The notes under the pieces: generated by a model
What the model saw: only the letters and a program-made list of their open reading frames with translations
Databases searched by the model: none
Told to the model about the DNA's origin: nothing
From: Microscillaceae bacterium
Lineage (GTDB): Bacteria > Bacteroidota > Bacteroidia > Cytophagales > Microscillaceae
NCBI GenBank assembly: GCA_003483885.1
Contig: DMXI01000627.1
Location: 1 to 10,048 of the forward strand
Length of the DNA stretch: 10,048 nt
Direction of reading: 5' to 3'
Shown here: piece after piece, positions 1 to 6,353 of the stretch
Layout of the letters: every line of letters begins with the position of its first letter
Position numbering within the stretch: the first letter of the stretch is position 1
Position numbers and translations under genes: made by a program

Positions 1-334
1 CAACACCCATTTTTATTACAGAGCTCAAAAGGTTATATTACGTAATAACTTGATCTTCTGTCAATTTTTAAAGCATTGAATAGCTTCAAAAACGTGGGGA
101 ATTTTTTTTAAATTCTGAACACCCTACCTGTCAGGTAGGATGCGACTTATAAAATATTATTTGGTTTGAAGAGTATTGTGAGGCAGCCTCAATGCTTTCT
201 TTGGTATCGCCCATTTGTTTGTTAACTAGGAAGACCAAAGACTTGAGGAAGCTTTTAGGATAGTATTTTTGTTTCACGTTACTAAGCGGCTTTAATGAAG
301 TAGGATATCGAAGAACAACCCTTTTCACTAACTT
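1..334. other. AT-rich non-coding stretch downstream of the giant secreted protein gene
   Basis: I see no convincing gene in these 334 bases. They hold a perfect 12-bp palindrome (TATTACGTAATA, 36-47), T-rich tracts, and a short inverted repeat at 123-139. A 65-codon open stretch (131-328, minus) continues in the frame of the upstream gene after its TAA. It would need a GTG start, has no recognisable domain, signal peptide or membrane segment, and is treated here as an untranslated tail. A gene entering from the left edge cannot be excluded for the first few dozen bases, but none is visible. Confidence 0.6.
123..139. repeat. Perfect inverted repeat, REP-like or weak terminator
   Basis: CCTACCTG-T-CAGGTAGG has 8-bp arms around one central base. 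As RNA it can form a 6-bp stem with a 5-nt loop. It lies about 200 bases downstream of the giant protein gene's stop. It resembles the short CCTG(A/T)CAGG-type intergenic palindromes that recur in many Bacteroidota genomes, but only one copy is visible here, so its dispersal is inference. A weak terminator is the alternative; a T-rich run lies at 103-110, just past the repeat in the minus-strand direction, where it reads as an A-rich rather than U-rich tract. Confidence 0.45.
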
Positions 335-3300
335 TTATTCCTTGTTTCTGATTTGGTATTGATAAGTAGTACGCCCAATGGCTCCTTCCTGGGAGATGCC
401 TTCTACAATGATGCGATAATTTGTCACTGCATCAGCATTGAAAAACGATACCTTGGCTTTTCCATTGACTACTTTTACTGAGGGATTCCAGTAAATGGTA
501 CTGCGATAATCAGGAAACTTATTTTTCGCAAAAGTTGGGTTGTCATATGGAGGAACATAAAACTCTCGGGTAGGATGAAACCCGTACTGATAATCGATGC
601 CCTTGAGGCCATTGTATTGAAAAGTAGTGGGAGGGTTGTAATCGCGCTTGGTATAAACCGCCAAAACTCCATTCATTGCGGTTCCTCCAAAACCCGTTTG
701 TTGTGATCCATATGAGCTGGCTCGAGAGGGACCAATCATATCAATGTAAGCAATGTGTTGTGGTTCCAAGGCCCTCAAAATTTCACTGTCTACCGGCTGG
801 CCATCAAGTAAATACAAGATTTCGGGGTCGCTTCCCAAAACCACATTCCACTCTGACCCTCTAAAAGTGAGGATATAACGACCATTTCTAAATTGCACAT
901 TCAGCGAGGGTATTTTTCCTTGAATATACGTCATAAATTCCTCCCCGTCTTTGGGCCTAAAGTGACCAGAATCTACCCTGATACGATAGCTGGGCTGGTT
1001 GTACAATTGCACTTTTCGCTGAGTGTATTGTTGCCCCGTGATCTTTTTAGCTTTTACTTGTACTTCCTCAAGCATTTTTATGGTCGGATCAAGCTTTTTT
1101 ACCCATTGTATTTGTCTGGCCTGATTTTGTAAATATTGGGCGGTTTCCTTCTGGGCCAGGTTTATGGGCAGGCGAGGAGTCGCGGGTAAAACGCTGATAT
1201 CCAGCGTATCGGCCAATTTATTTAGCTTTACTCGAAGCTTACTTTTTCCTTTGGCAGTGAGGGCCTTTACCAATAAGCGAGCTCCTTTATAGAGTTGAAG
1301 GTTATCAAACACAAATTGACCACCCCCATACGTTTGTGTTACTTCAAAAACTTTTTTGTCCAATGACAACAACGTAACCGACACATCGTCTAATGGTTTA
1401 CCACTGGGAGCGGTGACAGTCCCGCTAATGCTCAGTGCTTTCTCAATTTTGTATTGAGGCGCTTTGTAATTATCAGCCACTACTTTTTTCCAGGTAAACC
1501 TACGCCATCCCTGCGTCATCATCAACAAATCCAAAGCCTTACGAGTAGCCATTGTTTCATCCTTGAAATAAAAATTGGGTTGTTCTATGTACCCCTTAAT
1601 ATCGGAGGTAAGCAATAGATGAGACAAGATATGGGTCTGTTGTGGATTTTCTTTGATGAGATTTTCATCCACCACCGCTACCGATAGATTCGCATTGGCC
1701 TGAAGGTGCCTCAAAGTACTTACGTTTAACTGCACTGTCACCTTTTCGCGAGGAGCAGCTTCTTTGAGCGTAGTATCTACTGTGATTTGTAGCGTTTTTT
1801 GTGGACTGCGAGAAAAAATAATACGTTCAGCCAAGGGGCGAAATTGTTCGTCAAAAACGGTAAAAGTGAGAATACCTGAAGGCAACTGGTCGTGCTGAAG
1901 CGTTGCCCTAAATGGTCGTTTCTTTTTAACCGTACCCGAAGCAGTATAAATGGATTTGCCCCTACAATGAGCGATAATCGTAAACTTTATGCGTTTACGT
2001 AACGGAGAACTTACCATCAACATTGAGCGATTTCGAGACGCAGGTTGAATGCTCAAGGCCAATCCTTGGGGCATTACCTGAGGGAGCACAAAACGCTGAC
2101 TAGTGCCACTGGTTTGGGTAACTACTGCGGTATATTTTTCATCTTTTTTAGGGGTAAAAGAAAAGCTTCCCAGCCCCAAGTGGGTGCTTTTAAAATCGGC
2201 GATTTTTTTACCACTTTGATTAACAATCTCACCTTGTATGTCTACCCCTAATCCTTGACGATTGGTGGCCTTGAATCCTACCCTGTTGACAAGATCCTGA
2301 ATTAGCTGGCCTCCTTCTGGAAAAAATGACAATTGTTTCTGGGTGTGATTTATCGGAATAAAAAAGTGCTTGGAAGTTTTGTAAAGGCGATTGGTAGCTT
2401 TGGTAGTCAGTTTTAGGTAGGGCGATTTTTCAGAAATGGGAATATTCAAGTTGCCTTGAATCACTCCTTGAGCATCGCTGGTGACTGTTTGTTTTTGGTA
2501 GGTCTTTTCATCGGTTTTTATCCAAAGCTCAAACTCCTGATTGGCCAAGACCTGGCTAAATTGATCTTGTAAAGTGAGTTTGTATTGGATGGCTTCCTCC
2601 TGCTGATTGTTGATTTTGTTCTGATAAGTAAGTTTGCCCTCCAAAGAAAACGGATTCATTTGCCCTACCTCAAAGCTACGCCTAAACAAATAATCACGGG
2701 CACCAAAAGTCATTAGTTTGGTGTAGGCACGTAACTGATACTTGCCAGTGGTATAGTTGGTATCTAATACAATGTCGCCCGCCACCTTGCCTTCTTGTAC
2801 TTTGAGTTTGATTTGTTGTTGGAGTTTGTTTTGTTCATCAATCAGGTCGACATACAAAATACCACTCAATTTACTGGGTTCGTGCGTTTGAGCGTTTACC
2901 ACATAGCCACTTACCCAAATTGTATCGCCCAGGGCGTAGTATGATTTGTCCTGATGTAGGTATACTTTTTCTTGAGGACGGTTGCGGGTGTATTGTTTGA
3001 GCTGTTTTACTTTGGCCACTTTAGAGAGTTTAATCGCCTGGGCGAGTTCTTCGGGGAAAAAATTGTAAGGCAGCAAATTACCCACCCTTTGCCAGGCCCA
3101 GTAGCCATTGGTTTGCAGCTTCAATGGATTATCCATGATAATGCCCAAGTCGCTTACTTTGATTCGCCCCCCTACGAGATTGATCCAGGAACTTTGGTAG
3201 GCGGCTTGGTTGTACCTTACCCTGATATCGAGATGGGTTCCCTGACGAACAACCGATTTAATGTATTCCATTTCCTCTCGCTCATTGTACACAATGTTGA

Positions 3301-4153
3301 GGTAGTGAGGCGTAATAATTTCATTGTTGTGATGCAGTTGATAAGATTTGATAGATTTTAATTGCTGGGTTTTGGGACGATTTTCAGGGGGAATTTGACT
3401 GTACTTAATATAAAAACCCTCCTTGCTTAAACGGTTGTGCAACAAGGCACTGGCAAAATGCCGAAACGAGCCATAAAAAGCCCGTAATCTTGCCTTTCGC
3501 CAACGGCGAGCCTGTTTGTCATCTTTGGGCTTGAGTGGTTCAAAGCGATAATAAGCAAGGTACGTCGTGAAAAAACTAACGGTTTGAAACTTCTTCAAAT
3601 CACAATAAATTTGATAGCCCAGCGCTTGGTTTTCTACAATAATTTCCTTGGCCGCAGAGGCAAATAAAGTATCCTTGTTTTTTTTGAAATCCAGTACCCA
3701 AGGGTTTTTAATGATACATTGTTGCCCTAGCTTGGAAGTGCCCAAAAATTCTTGTTCAAAAATTCGTTTTCGTTTTTTCCACTTCAAGTCCTTTTCAGCT
3801 TTGATGGTTACTTCGTCCAAAGTTGTTTTATTGGGGATGAGCAACATATCTATTTTGAGGGTATCGCCAGGAGTAAGGTCCAGTCCTTTGGCGTTGGTAA
3901 TGTAGCGAATGTGTGAAAAAACCAACGAATATTTGCCAGTGGGGATGGAGTCTTGAATCAAATATACCCCTGAGGTATCGGTAGAGGCTCCTAAGGTAGT
4001 GCCCGACAAAAATACATTGACTTTAGGGATGGGGCGGTTGGTTTCTGCGTCTAATACCTGGCCTTTGATTATTACAGAAATGCTTTGCGCAAAAGAGCGT
4101 TGCGGTAAATTGATACACAGAATGATAAGTAGTATGGTGTAAATTTTCTTCAT
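335..4153 (-). CDS. Giant exported protein: carboxypeptidase-regulatory-like domain + MG2-like domains + TonB plug-like domain
   Basis: A 1272-residue protein with an ATG start and a clear signal peptide (residues 1-22, hydrophobic core followed by SFA|QS). Residues 28-118 form a CarboxypepD_reg-like beta-sandwich (IIKGQVLDAETNRPIPKVNV). Residues 120-385 are a second module often found with that domain, with ENQALGY at 174-180 and a GYWAW...LLP end near 350-362. From about 392 an alpha-2-macroglobulin MG2-like domain begins (EKVYLHQDKSYYALGDTIW). FPEGG (611-615) and QGWRRF (881-886) are landmarks of this Bacteroidota family. A second regulatory-like sandwich lies at about 905-980 and a TonB plug-like segment at about 1065-1170 (YLLDGQPVD, then a GTAMNGVLAVYT end). 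There is no outer-membrane barrel and no thioester motif (GCGEQ). It is probably periplasmic or outer-membrane associated. Function is unknown; protein handling or transport at the outer membrane is only a guess. The N-terminal half looks fused on. Confidence 0.9.
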   Translation of the reverse strand: MKKIYTILLIILCINLPQRSFAQSISVIIKGQVLDAETNRPIPKVNVFLSGTTLGASTDTSGVYLIQDSIPTGKYSLVFSHIRYITNAKGLDLTPGDTLKIDMLLIPNKTTLDEVTIKAEKDLKWKKRKRIFEQEFLGTSKLGQQCIIKNPWVLDFKKNKDTLFASAAKEIIVENQALGYQIYCDLKKFQTVSFFTTYLAYYRFEPLKPKDDKQARRWRKARLRAFYGSFRHFASALLHNRLSKEGFYIKYSQIPPENRPKTQQLKSIKSYQLHHNNEIITPHYLNIVYNEREEMEYIKSVVRQGTHLDIRVRYNQAAYQSSWINLVGGRIKVSDLGIIMDNPLKLQTNGYWAWQRVGNLLPYNFFPEELAQAIKLSKVAKVKQLKQYTRNRPQEKVYLHQDKSYYALGDTIWVSGYVVNAQTHEPSKLSGILYVDLIDEQNKLQQQIKLKVQEGKVAGDIVLDTNYTTGKYQLRAYTKLMTFGARDYLFRRSFEVGQMNPFSLEGKLTYQNKINNQQEEAIQYKLTLQDQFSQVLANQEFELWIKTDEKTYQKQTVTSDAQGVIQGNLNIPISEKSPYLKLTTKATNRLYKTSKHFFIPINHTQKQLSFFPEGGQLIQDLVNRVGFKATNRQGLGVDIQGEIVNQSGKKIADFKSTHLGLGSFSFTPKKDEKYTAVVTQTSGTSQRFVLPQVMPQGLALSIQPASRNRSMLMVSSPLRKRIKFTIIAHCRGKSIYTASGTVKKKRPFRATLQHDQLPSGILTFTVFDEQFRPLAERIIFSRSPQKTLQITVDTTLKEAAPREKVTVQLNVSTLRHLQANANLSVAVVDENLIKENPQQTHILSHLLLTSDIKGYIEQPNFYFKDETMATRKALDLLMMTQGWRRFTWKKVVADNYKAPQYKIEKALSISGTVTAPSGKPLDDVSVTLLSLDKKVFEVTQTYGGGQFVFDNLQLYKGARLLVKALTAKGKSKLRVKLNKLADTLDISVLPATPRLPINLAQKETAQYLQNQARQIQWVKKLDPTIKMLEEVQVKAKKITGQQYTQRKVQLYNQPSYRIRVDSGHFRPKDGEEFMTYIQGKIPSLNVQFRNGRYILTFRGSEWNVVLGSDPEILYLLDGQPVDSEILRALEPQHIAYIDMIGPSRASSYGSQQTGFGGTAMNGVLAVYTKRDYNPPTTFQYNGLKGIDYQYGFHPTREFYVPPYDNPTFAKNKFPDYRSTIYWNPSVKVVNGKAKVSFFNADAVTNYRIIVEGISQEGAIGRTTYQYQIRNKE

Positions 4154-4218
4154 GGGGTATGGTTTACAAGTTATAGGTTGGTAATATATTAGACCCCTGA
4201 ATGTGAGGTTATCCCCTG

Positions 4219-4249
4219 TTTAGGTACTTAAGTTTTTGATTTACCTAAA
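4219..4249. repeat. Inverted repeat upstream of the giant protein gene
   Basis: TTTAGGTA (4219-4226) and TACCTAAA (4242-4249) are perfect 8-bp arms separated by 15 bases. The repeat ends 66 bp before the ATG of the giant secreted protein, which suggests an operator or a leader hairpin. The spacer also holds the 8-bp palindrome ACTTAAGT (4226-4233). In AT-rich DNA an 8-bp dyad can arise by chance. Confidence 0.35.
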
Positions 4250-4405
4250 GTATTGGCTAAAAGTGGTTTTTGCAAAAAATGGATTGAATCCCAGTGGTAA
4301 TGTAATGTTAAAATGGTATTCAGCGATGGTTTGTAAAATATAATTTTATCGTTGAATGAGTTTTGGCTGAGAAGGAGTATGGCTAAGAAGAGGTAATTAG
4401 GATTA

Positions 4406-4446
4406 AATATGGAGGCGCCTGATCAGTACACAGACACCTCCGTATT
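4406..4446 (-). terminator. Terminator-like hairpin after the DUF4272 gene
   Basis: On the minus strand, eight bases after the TAA of the DUF4272 gene, two 16-nt arms (4446-4431 and 4421-4406) surround a 9-nt loop. The transcript pairs with only one mismatch and two G-U wobbles around a GGAGG/CCTCC core, followed by a short, weak U-rich run (ATTTAATCC). The plus-strand RNA folds less well, with two C-A mismatches, so the hairpin appears built for minus-strand transcription. It would separate the HsdR_N/DUF4272 pair from the giant protein gene. Confidence 0.7.
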
Positions 4447-4454
4447 CAATACTT

Positions 4455-5693
4455 TTAGGTATCACAGGTTACTTGATCCCAGTCCTGTCCTCGATAATTG
4501 ATCAACCAGTTCAGGGCGTAGTGTCGTTCGTATACCACCCCAGGGTTTACTTGCGAAAGTTCTTGGTTGCCTAAGCGGGCATCTACGCAAGCCCAATTGA
4601 TCCGGTAATACAAATCGTTGGCATCCAAAATATCGGTTTTGGCGCGTGATTCGGTCATTTGAGCAATAAAATCATGAGGATTTTTGTCTGGGCCAATGGG
4701 ATATTGGGCAGGTGGGACATCGTTTAGGTTGGCAAGCTTGTCAGGAAACTTCAAATCTGGAACCACATTCAAAGCCCAAAGCAATGTCCAGATGCCTTCA
4801 CATTTCCAGGTTTCGTAAGTTTTGCGCTCATCGGTGGGGTTTTGTAAAAAATCTACCTCTTTAGGCGTAGCTTTCTCCCATAAATCGAAGCTTTTCAAAT
4901 AATCGATCGCCTGCTCACCCGTCATTTGGTTAAAGGCTACAATATTCGTCACCGCCAATAAAGCAGCTCGCTCAGCAATGACTTGAGGTGCTCTTATTTG
5001 TACCTCTGCTTCACTGATGATCGCCGGAAGGTTTTGATTTATTTTAACCTGATTTGCTTTTAATACCTCTTCGCTCCGCTCTTTACGGGCTTTTTGATCT
5101 TGAGTAATGCTAGCTTGGGCAGCATCAAAATAATGAGACTCAATCTGAATCCCGAGCGTATCTACCTCGCTTTCTCCTTCCAGATCCAGGATCAACTCCA
5201 GGTTTTTGTCCAAAAAATGTTGCACTGGAGACTTGCCAATAGGTATTTTACCTTGAGCAAATACAATCGCATCCAACTCCAACACAATCGTTTCAATAAA
5301 TTCGGTAAGTGAAGCATGCAAGCTAGGGGAGCAAACCAAGGCAAACTCGCAGTTTAAGGTTTTGATCTTTTCAACCAATAACCTTTTGATTTCGTCGTGG
5401 GGGCTTTCCAGCGAGGCTACAAAGTTGAGCATTCCTGCCAGGTTTTTGGTCAACGCGCTGTCTATAGAGGTAATTTGATAAGACGGTTGAGCCCGTTCCC
5501 GGTAAGAAATGCGCAGTTTTTTGATTCGGCCAAGCAGGCCACTGGGAATCCCCACAGTAATGATGCGAAACGTTTCACCGTCGGTTTCTTCTTCCGAGGT
5601 TTCAATTTTACCGTAAGGATATATTTTTTCCAGGGTGGTCAGGATGGTATCATATCCCAAAGCGTGGGAATAAATGGTGCAATAGTTTTCCAT
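4455..5693 (-). CDS. DUF4272 domain-containing protein
   Basis: A 412-residue soluble protein with no signal peptide or membrane segment. The C-terminal part (about 235-412) matches my knowledge of DUF4272: an ERAALLAV helix near 241, WKCEGIWTLLWAL at 296-308, a Trp/Asp-rich stretch at 360-373 (DLYYRINWACVDAR), VYERHYALNWL at 387-397 and the terminal WDQVTCDT. The N-terminal half (1-200), beginning MENYCTIYSHALGYD, is a mixed alpha/beta region I cannot assign beyond its association with DUF4272. The function of the family is unknown. I chose the ATG at 5693 because the only earlier start is a TTG at 5744, which adds 17 low-complexity residues unlike the start expected of the family. The gene follows the HsdR_N-type gene by 62 bp on the same strand, so co-transcription is likely, and a hairpin ends it. 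Confidence 0.88.
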   Translation of the reverse strand: MENYCTIYSHALGYDTILTTLEKIYPYGKIETSEEETDGETFRIITVGIPSGLLGRIKKLRISYRERAQPSYQITSIDSALTKNLAGMLNFVASLESPHDEIKRLLVEKIKTLNCEFALVCSPSLHASLTEFIETIVLELDAIVFAQGKIPIGKSPVQHFLDKNLELILDLEGESEVDTLGIQIESHYFDAAQASITQDQKARKERSEEVLKANQVKINQNLPAIISEAEVQIRAPQVIAERAALLAVTNIVAFNQMTGEQAIDYLKSFDLWEKATPKEVDFLQNPTDERKTYETWKCEGIWTLLWALNVVPDLKFPDKLANLNDVPPAQYPIGPDKNPHDFIAQMTESRAKTDILDANDLYYRINWACVDARLGNQELSQVNPGVVYERHYALNWLINYRGQDWDQVTCDT

Positions 5694-5755
5694 AGGAATG
5701 TTTGAGGTTTCTGAGGTTAAAGTTGAAACTTTAAGTAATGCCAAACAAGTAATTA

Positions 5756-6205
5756 TTAGACTGTAGGAAAAGTTGGAATTTCGTTCACCAACTGATATTG
5801 TTTACGTTCGTGGTCAGTCGCGTATACCAAATAATGTTGCCCATTGGTAACCATAATATAGGATGCTTTTAAGACGTGATTGTAAGCCGAAACTTGCTCC
5901 AGCGTGTCTTGCCCAATCTTGATATGCCCTGCCTTACATTCTATAATCAGAAAAATTTGCCCAGAGCGGTTATACACTACTATATCAGAGCGTTTTTGGC
6001 GTTTATCGTACTTCAGGCCAGTTTCTACCTTGATGAGCGCCTTGGGATAATGATGATCCTGTATCAGATAATGAATGAGGTTTTGACGCACCCATTCTTC
6101 GGGGGTGAGAAAAATGTATTTTTTGCGAAGAATGTCAAAAATCCACAGTTTATCATCGTGCTTTTTAATTTGATGGTCAAATTCGGGTAATTCTAGATTT
6201 TGCAT
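5756..6205 (-). CDS. Stand-alone HsdR_N-type protein (PD-(D/E)xK nuclease fold)
   Basis: A 149-residue cytosolic protein resembling the N-terminal domain of type I restriction HsdR subunits, without helicase or translocase. Landmarks are the basic N-terminal region with FDILRKKYIFLTPEEWVRQ (23-41), E60, then the nuclease-like core: D74 in RSDIVVY and E89/K91 in IIECKA. Q104 and Y108 follow in the conserved helix, and VTNG at 119-122. The D...ExK triad is intact, so nuclease activity is possible but unproven. This small protein is widespread in Bacteroidota outside restriction loci, and no hsdM or hsdS is present here. The start is the ATG at 6205, which has an AAGGA nine bases upstream (6215-6219) and gives the usual family N-terminus; an ATG at 6223 and a GTG at 6253 are in frame but less likely. 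The DUF4272 gene lies 62 bp downstream. Confidence 0.88.
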   Translation of the reverse strand: MQNLELPEFDHQIKKHDDKLWIFDILRKKYIFLTPEEWVRQNLIHYLIQDHHYPKALIKVETGLKYDKRQKRSDIVVYNRSGQIFLIIECKAGHIKIGQDTLEQVSAYNHVLKASYIMVTNGQHYLVYATDHERKQYQLVNEIPTFPTV

Positions 6206-6214
6206 TGTATGTAT

Positions 6215-6219
6215 TCCTT
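6215..6219 (-). promoter_or_regulatory. Shine-Dalgarno-like AAGGA for the HsdR_N-type gene
   Basis: AAGGA on the minus strand lies nine bases before the ATG at 6205. Such motifs are uncommon in this window, and this one decides between the three in-frame starts at 6205, 6223 and 6253. Confidence 0.4.
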
Positions 6220-6237
6220 TCATAGTCACCGTTTTTA

Positions 6238-6302
6238 CGAAAGCCCAAACCACAAATTTATAAGATTTATAGAAGTTTTAAGCAGTTGAATTTGGGCTTT
6301 CG
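6238..6302. promoter_or_regulatory. Divergent promoter region with a perfect 12-bp inverted repeat
   Basis: CGAAAGCCCAAA (6238-6249) and TTTGGGCTTTCG (6291-6302) are exact reverse complements separated by 41 bp. They lie between the divergent starts of the HsdR_N-type gene (6205, minus) and SDR1 (6354, plus). Read toward either gene, the same sequence TTTGGGCTTTCG is met upstream of the start codon: 32 bases before the minus gene and 51 before the plus gene. The spacer contains a direct repeat of ATTTATA (6256-6262 and 6265-6271). A pair of binding sites controlling divergent transcription is the simplest reading; a long-looped hairpin is the alternative. The regulator may be the AraC protein encoded at 7219, which is inference. 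Confidence 0.6.
6253..6260 (-). promoter_or_regulatory. Candidate -7 box for the HsdR_N/DUF4272 unit
   Basis: TAAATTTG on the minus strand matches the Bacteroidota -7 consensus TAnnTTTG exactly and lies 47 bp before the ATG at 6205. No TTG is found at the expected -33 distance, so the call is weak. It overlaps the ATTTATA direct repeat and lies just inside one arm of the 12-bp inverted repeat. Confidence 0.35.
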
Positions 6303-6314
6303 CCTGTTTTTTTG
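6286..6314 (+). promoter_or_regulatory. Weak candidate promoter for SDR1
   Basis: TTG (6286-6288), 18 bases, then TTTTTTTG (6307-6314) resembles the Bacteroidota TTG / TAnnTTTG layout, but the TA of the -7 box is missing. One arm of the 12-bp inverted repeat would lie between the two boxes, where a bound protein could block or aid polymerase. Confidence 0.2.
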
Positions 6315-6353
6315 CGAAATTCCACCATCCCCAAAATTTTTAAAATCAAAACC

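Larger units (their letters stand above)
4154..4454. other. Intergenic region between the DUF4272 gene and the giant protein gene
   Basis: This 301-bp AT-rich stretch has no plausible gene in either direction. It holds the terminator-like hairpin of the upstream minus-strand gene (4406-4446), an AT-rich dyad TAAAAT-ATA-ATTTTA (4334-4348), and an inverted repeat at 4219-4249. It should contain the promoter of the giant protein gene, but I find no exact TAnnTTTG box on the minus strand. Confidence 0.6.

Noticed and set aside
2972..3361. 129-codon plus-strand frame opposite the giant protein gene
   Set aside because: It is an antisense shadow inside a gene with clear domain content; its peptide shows no recognisable family.
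4334..4348. AT-rich dyad TAAAAT-ATA-ATTTTA as an operator
   Set aside because: Low-complexity AT dyads of this size are expected by chance here, and it lies about 180 bp from the nearest start it could control.
5694..5744. N-terminal extension of the DUF4272 protein from a TTG at 5744
   Set aside because: The added 17 residues are Ser/Thr-rich and unlike a protein start, and the ATG at 5693 gives the expected MENYCTIYSH beginning.
5876..6190. 104-codon plus-strand frame opposite the HsdR_N-type gene
   Set aside because: It lies wholly within a gene with intact catalytic residues, and its peptide is the phenylalanine/leucine-rich type produced by antisense reading.
4455..6205. Complete restriction-modification or defence locus
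   Set aside because: Only a stand-alone HsdR_N-type domain is present; no methylase, specificity subunit, helicase, or known defence partner is encoded in the window.
6206..6253. Longer start (GTG 6253 or ATG 6223) for the HsdR_N-type protein
   Set aside because: The ATG at 6205 has an AAGGA nine bases upstream and matches the usual family N-terminus; the GTG lies on the candidate -7 box.
6312..6353. TTG-initiated 14-residue extension of SDR1
   Set aside because: The paralogue starts at the equivalent of the ATG at 6354, and the TTG overlaps the possible promoter region.
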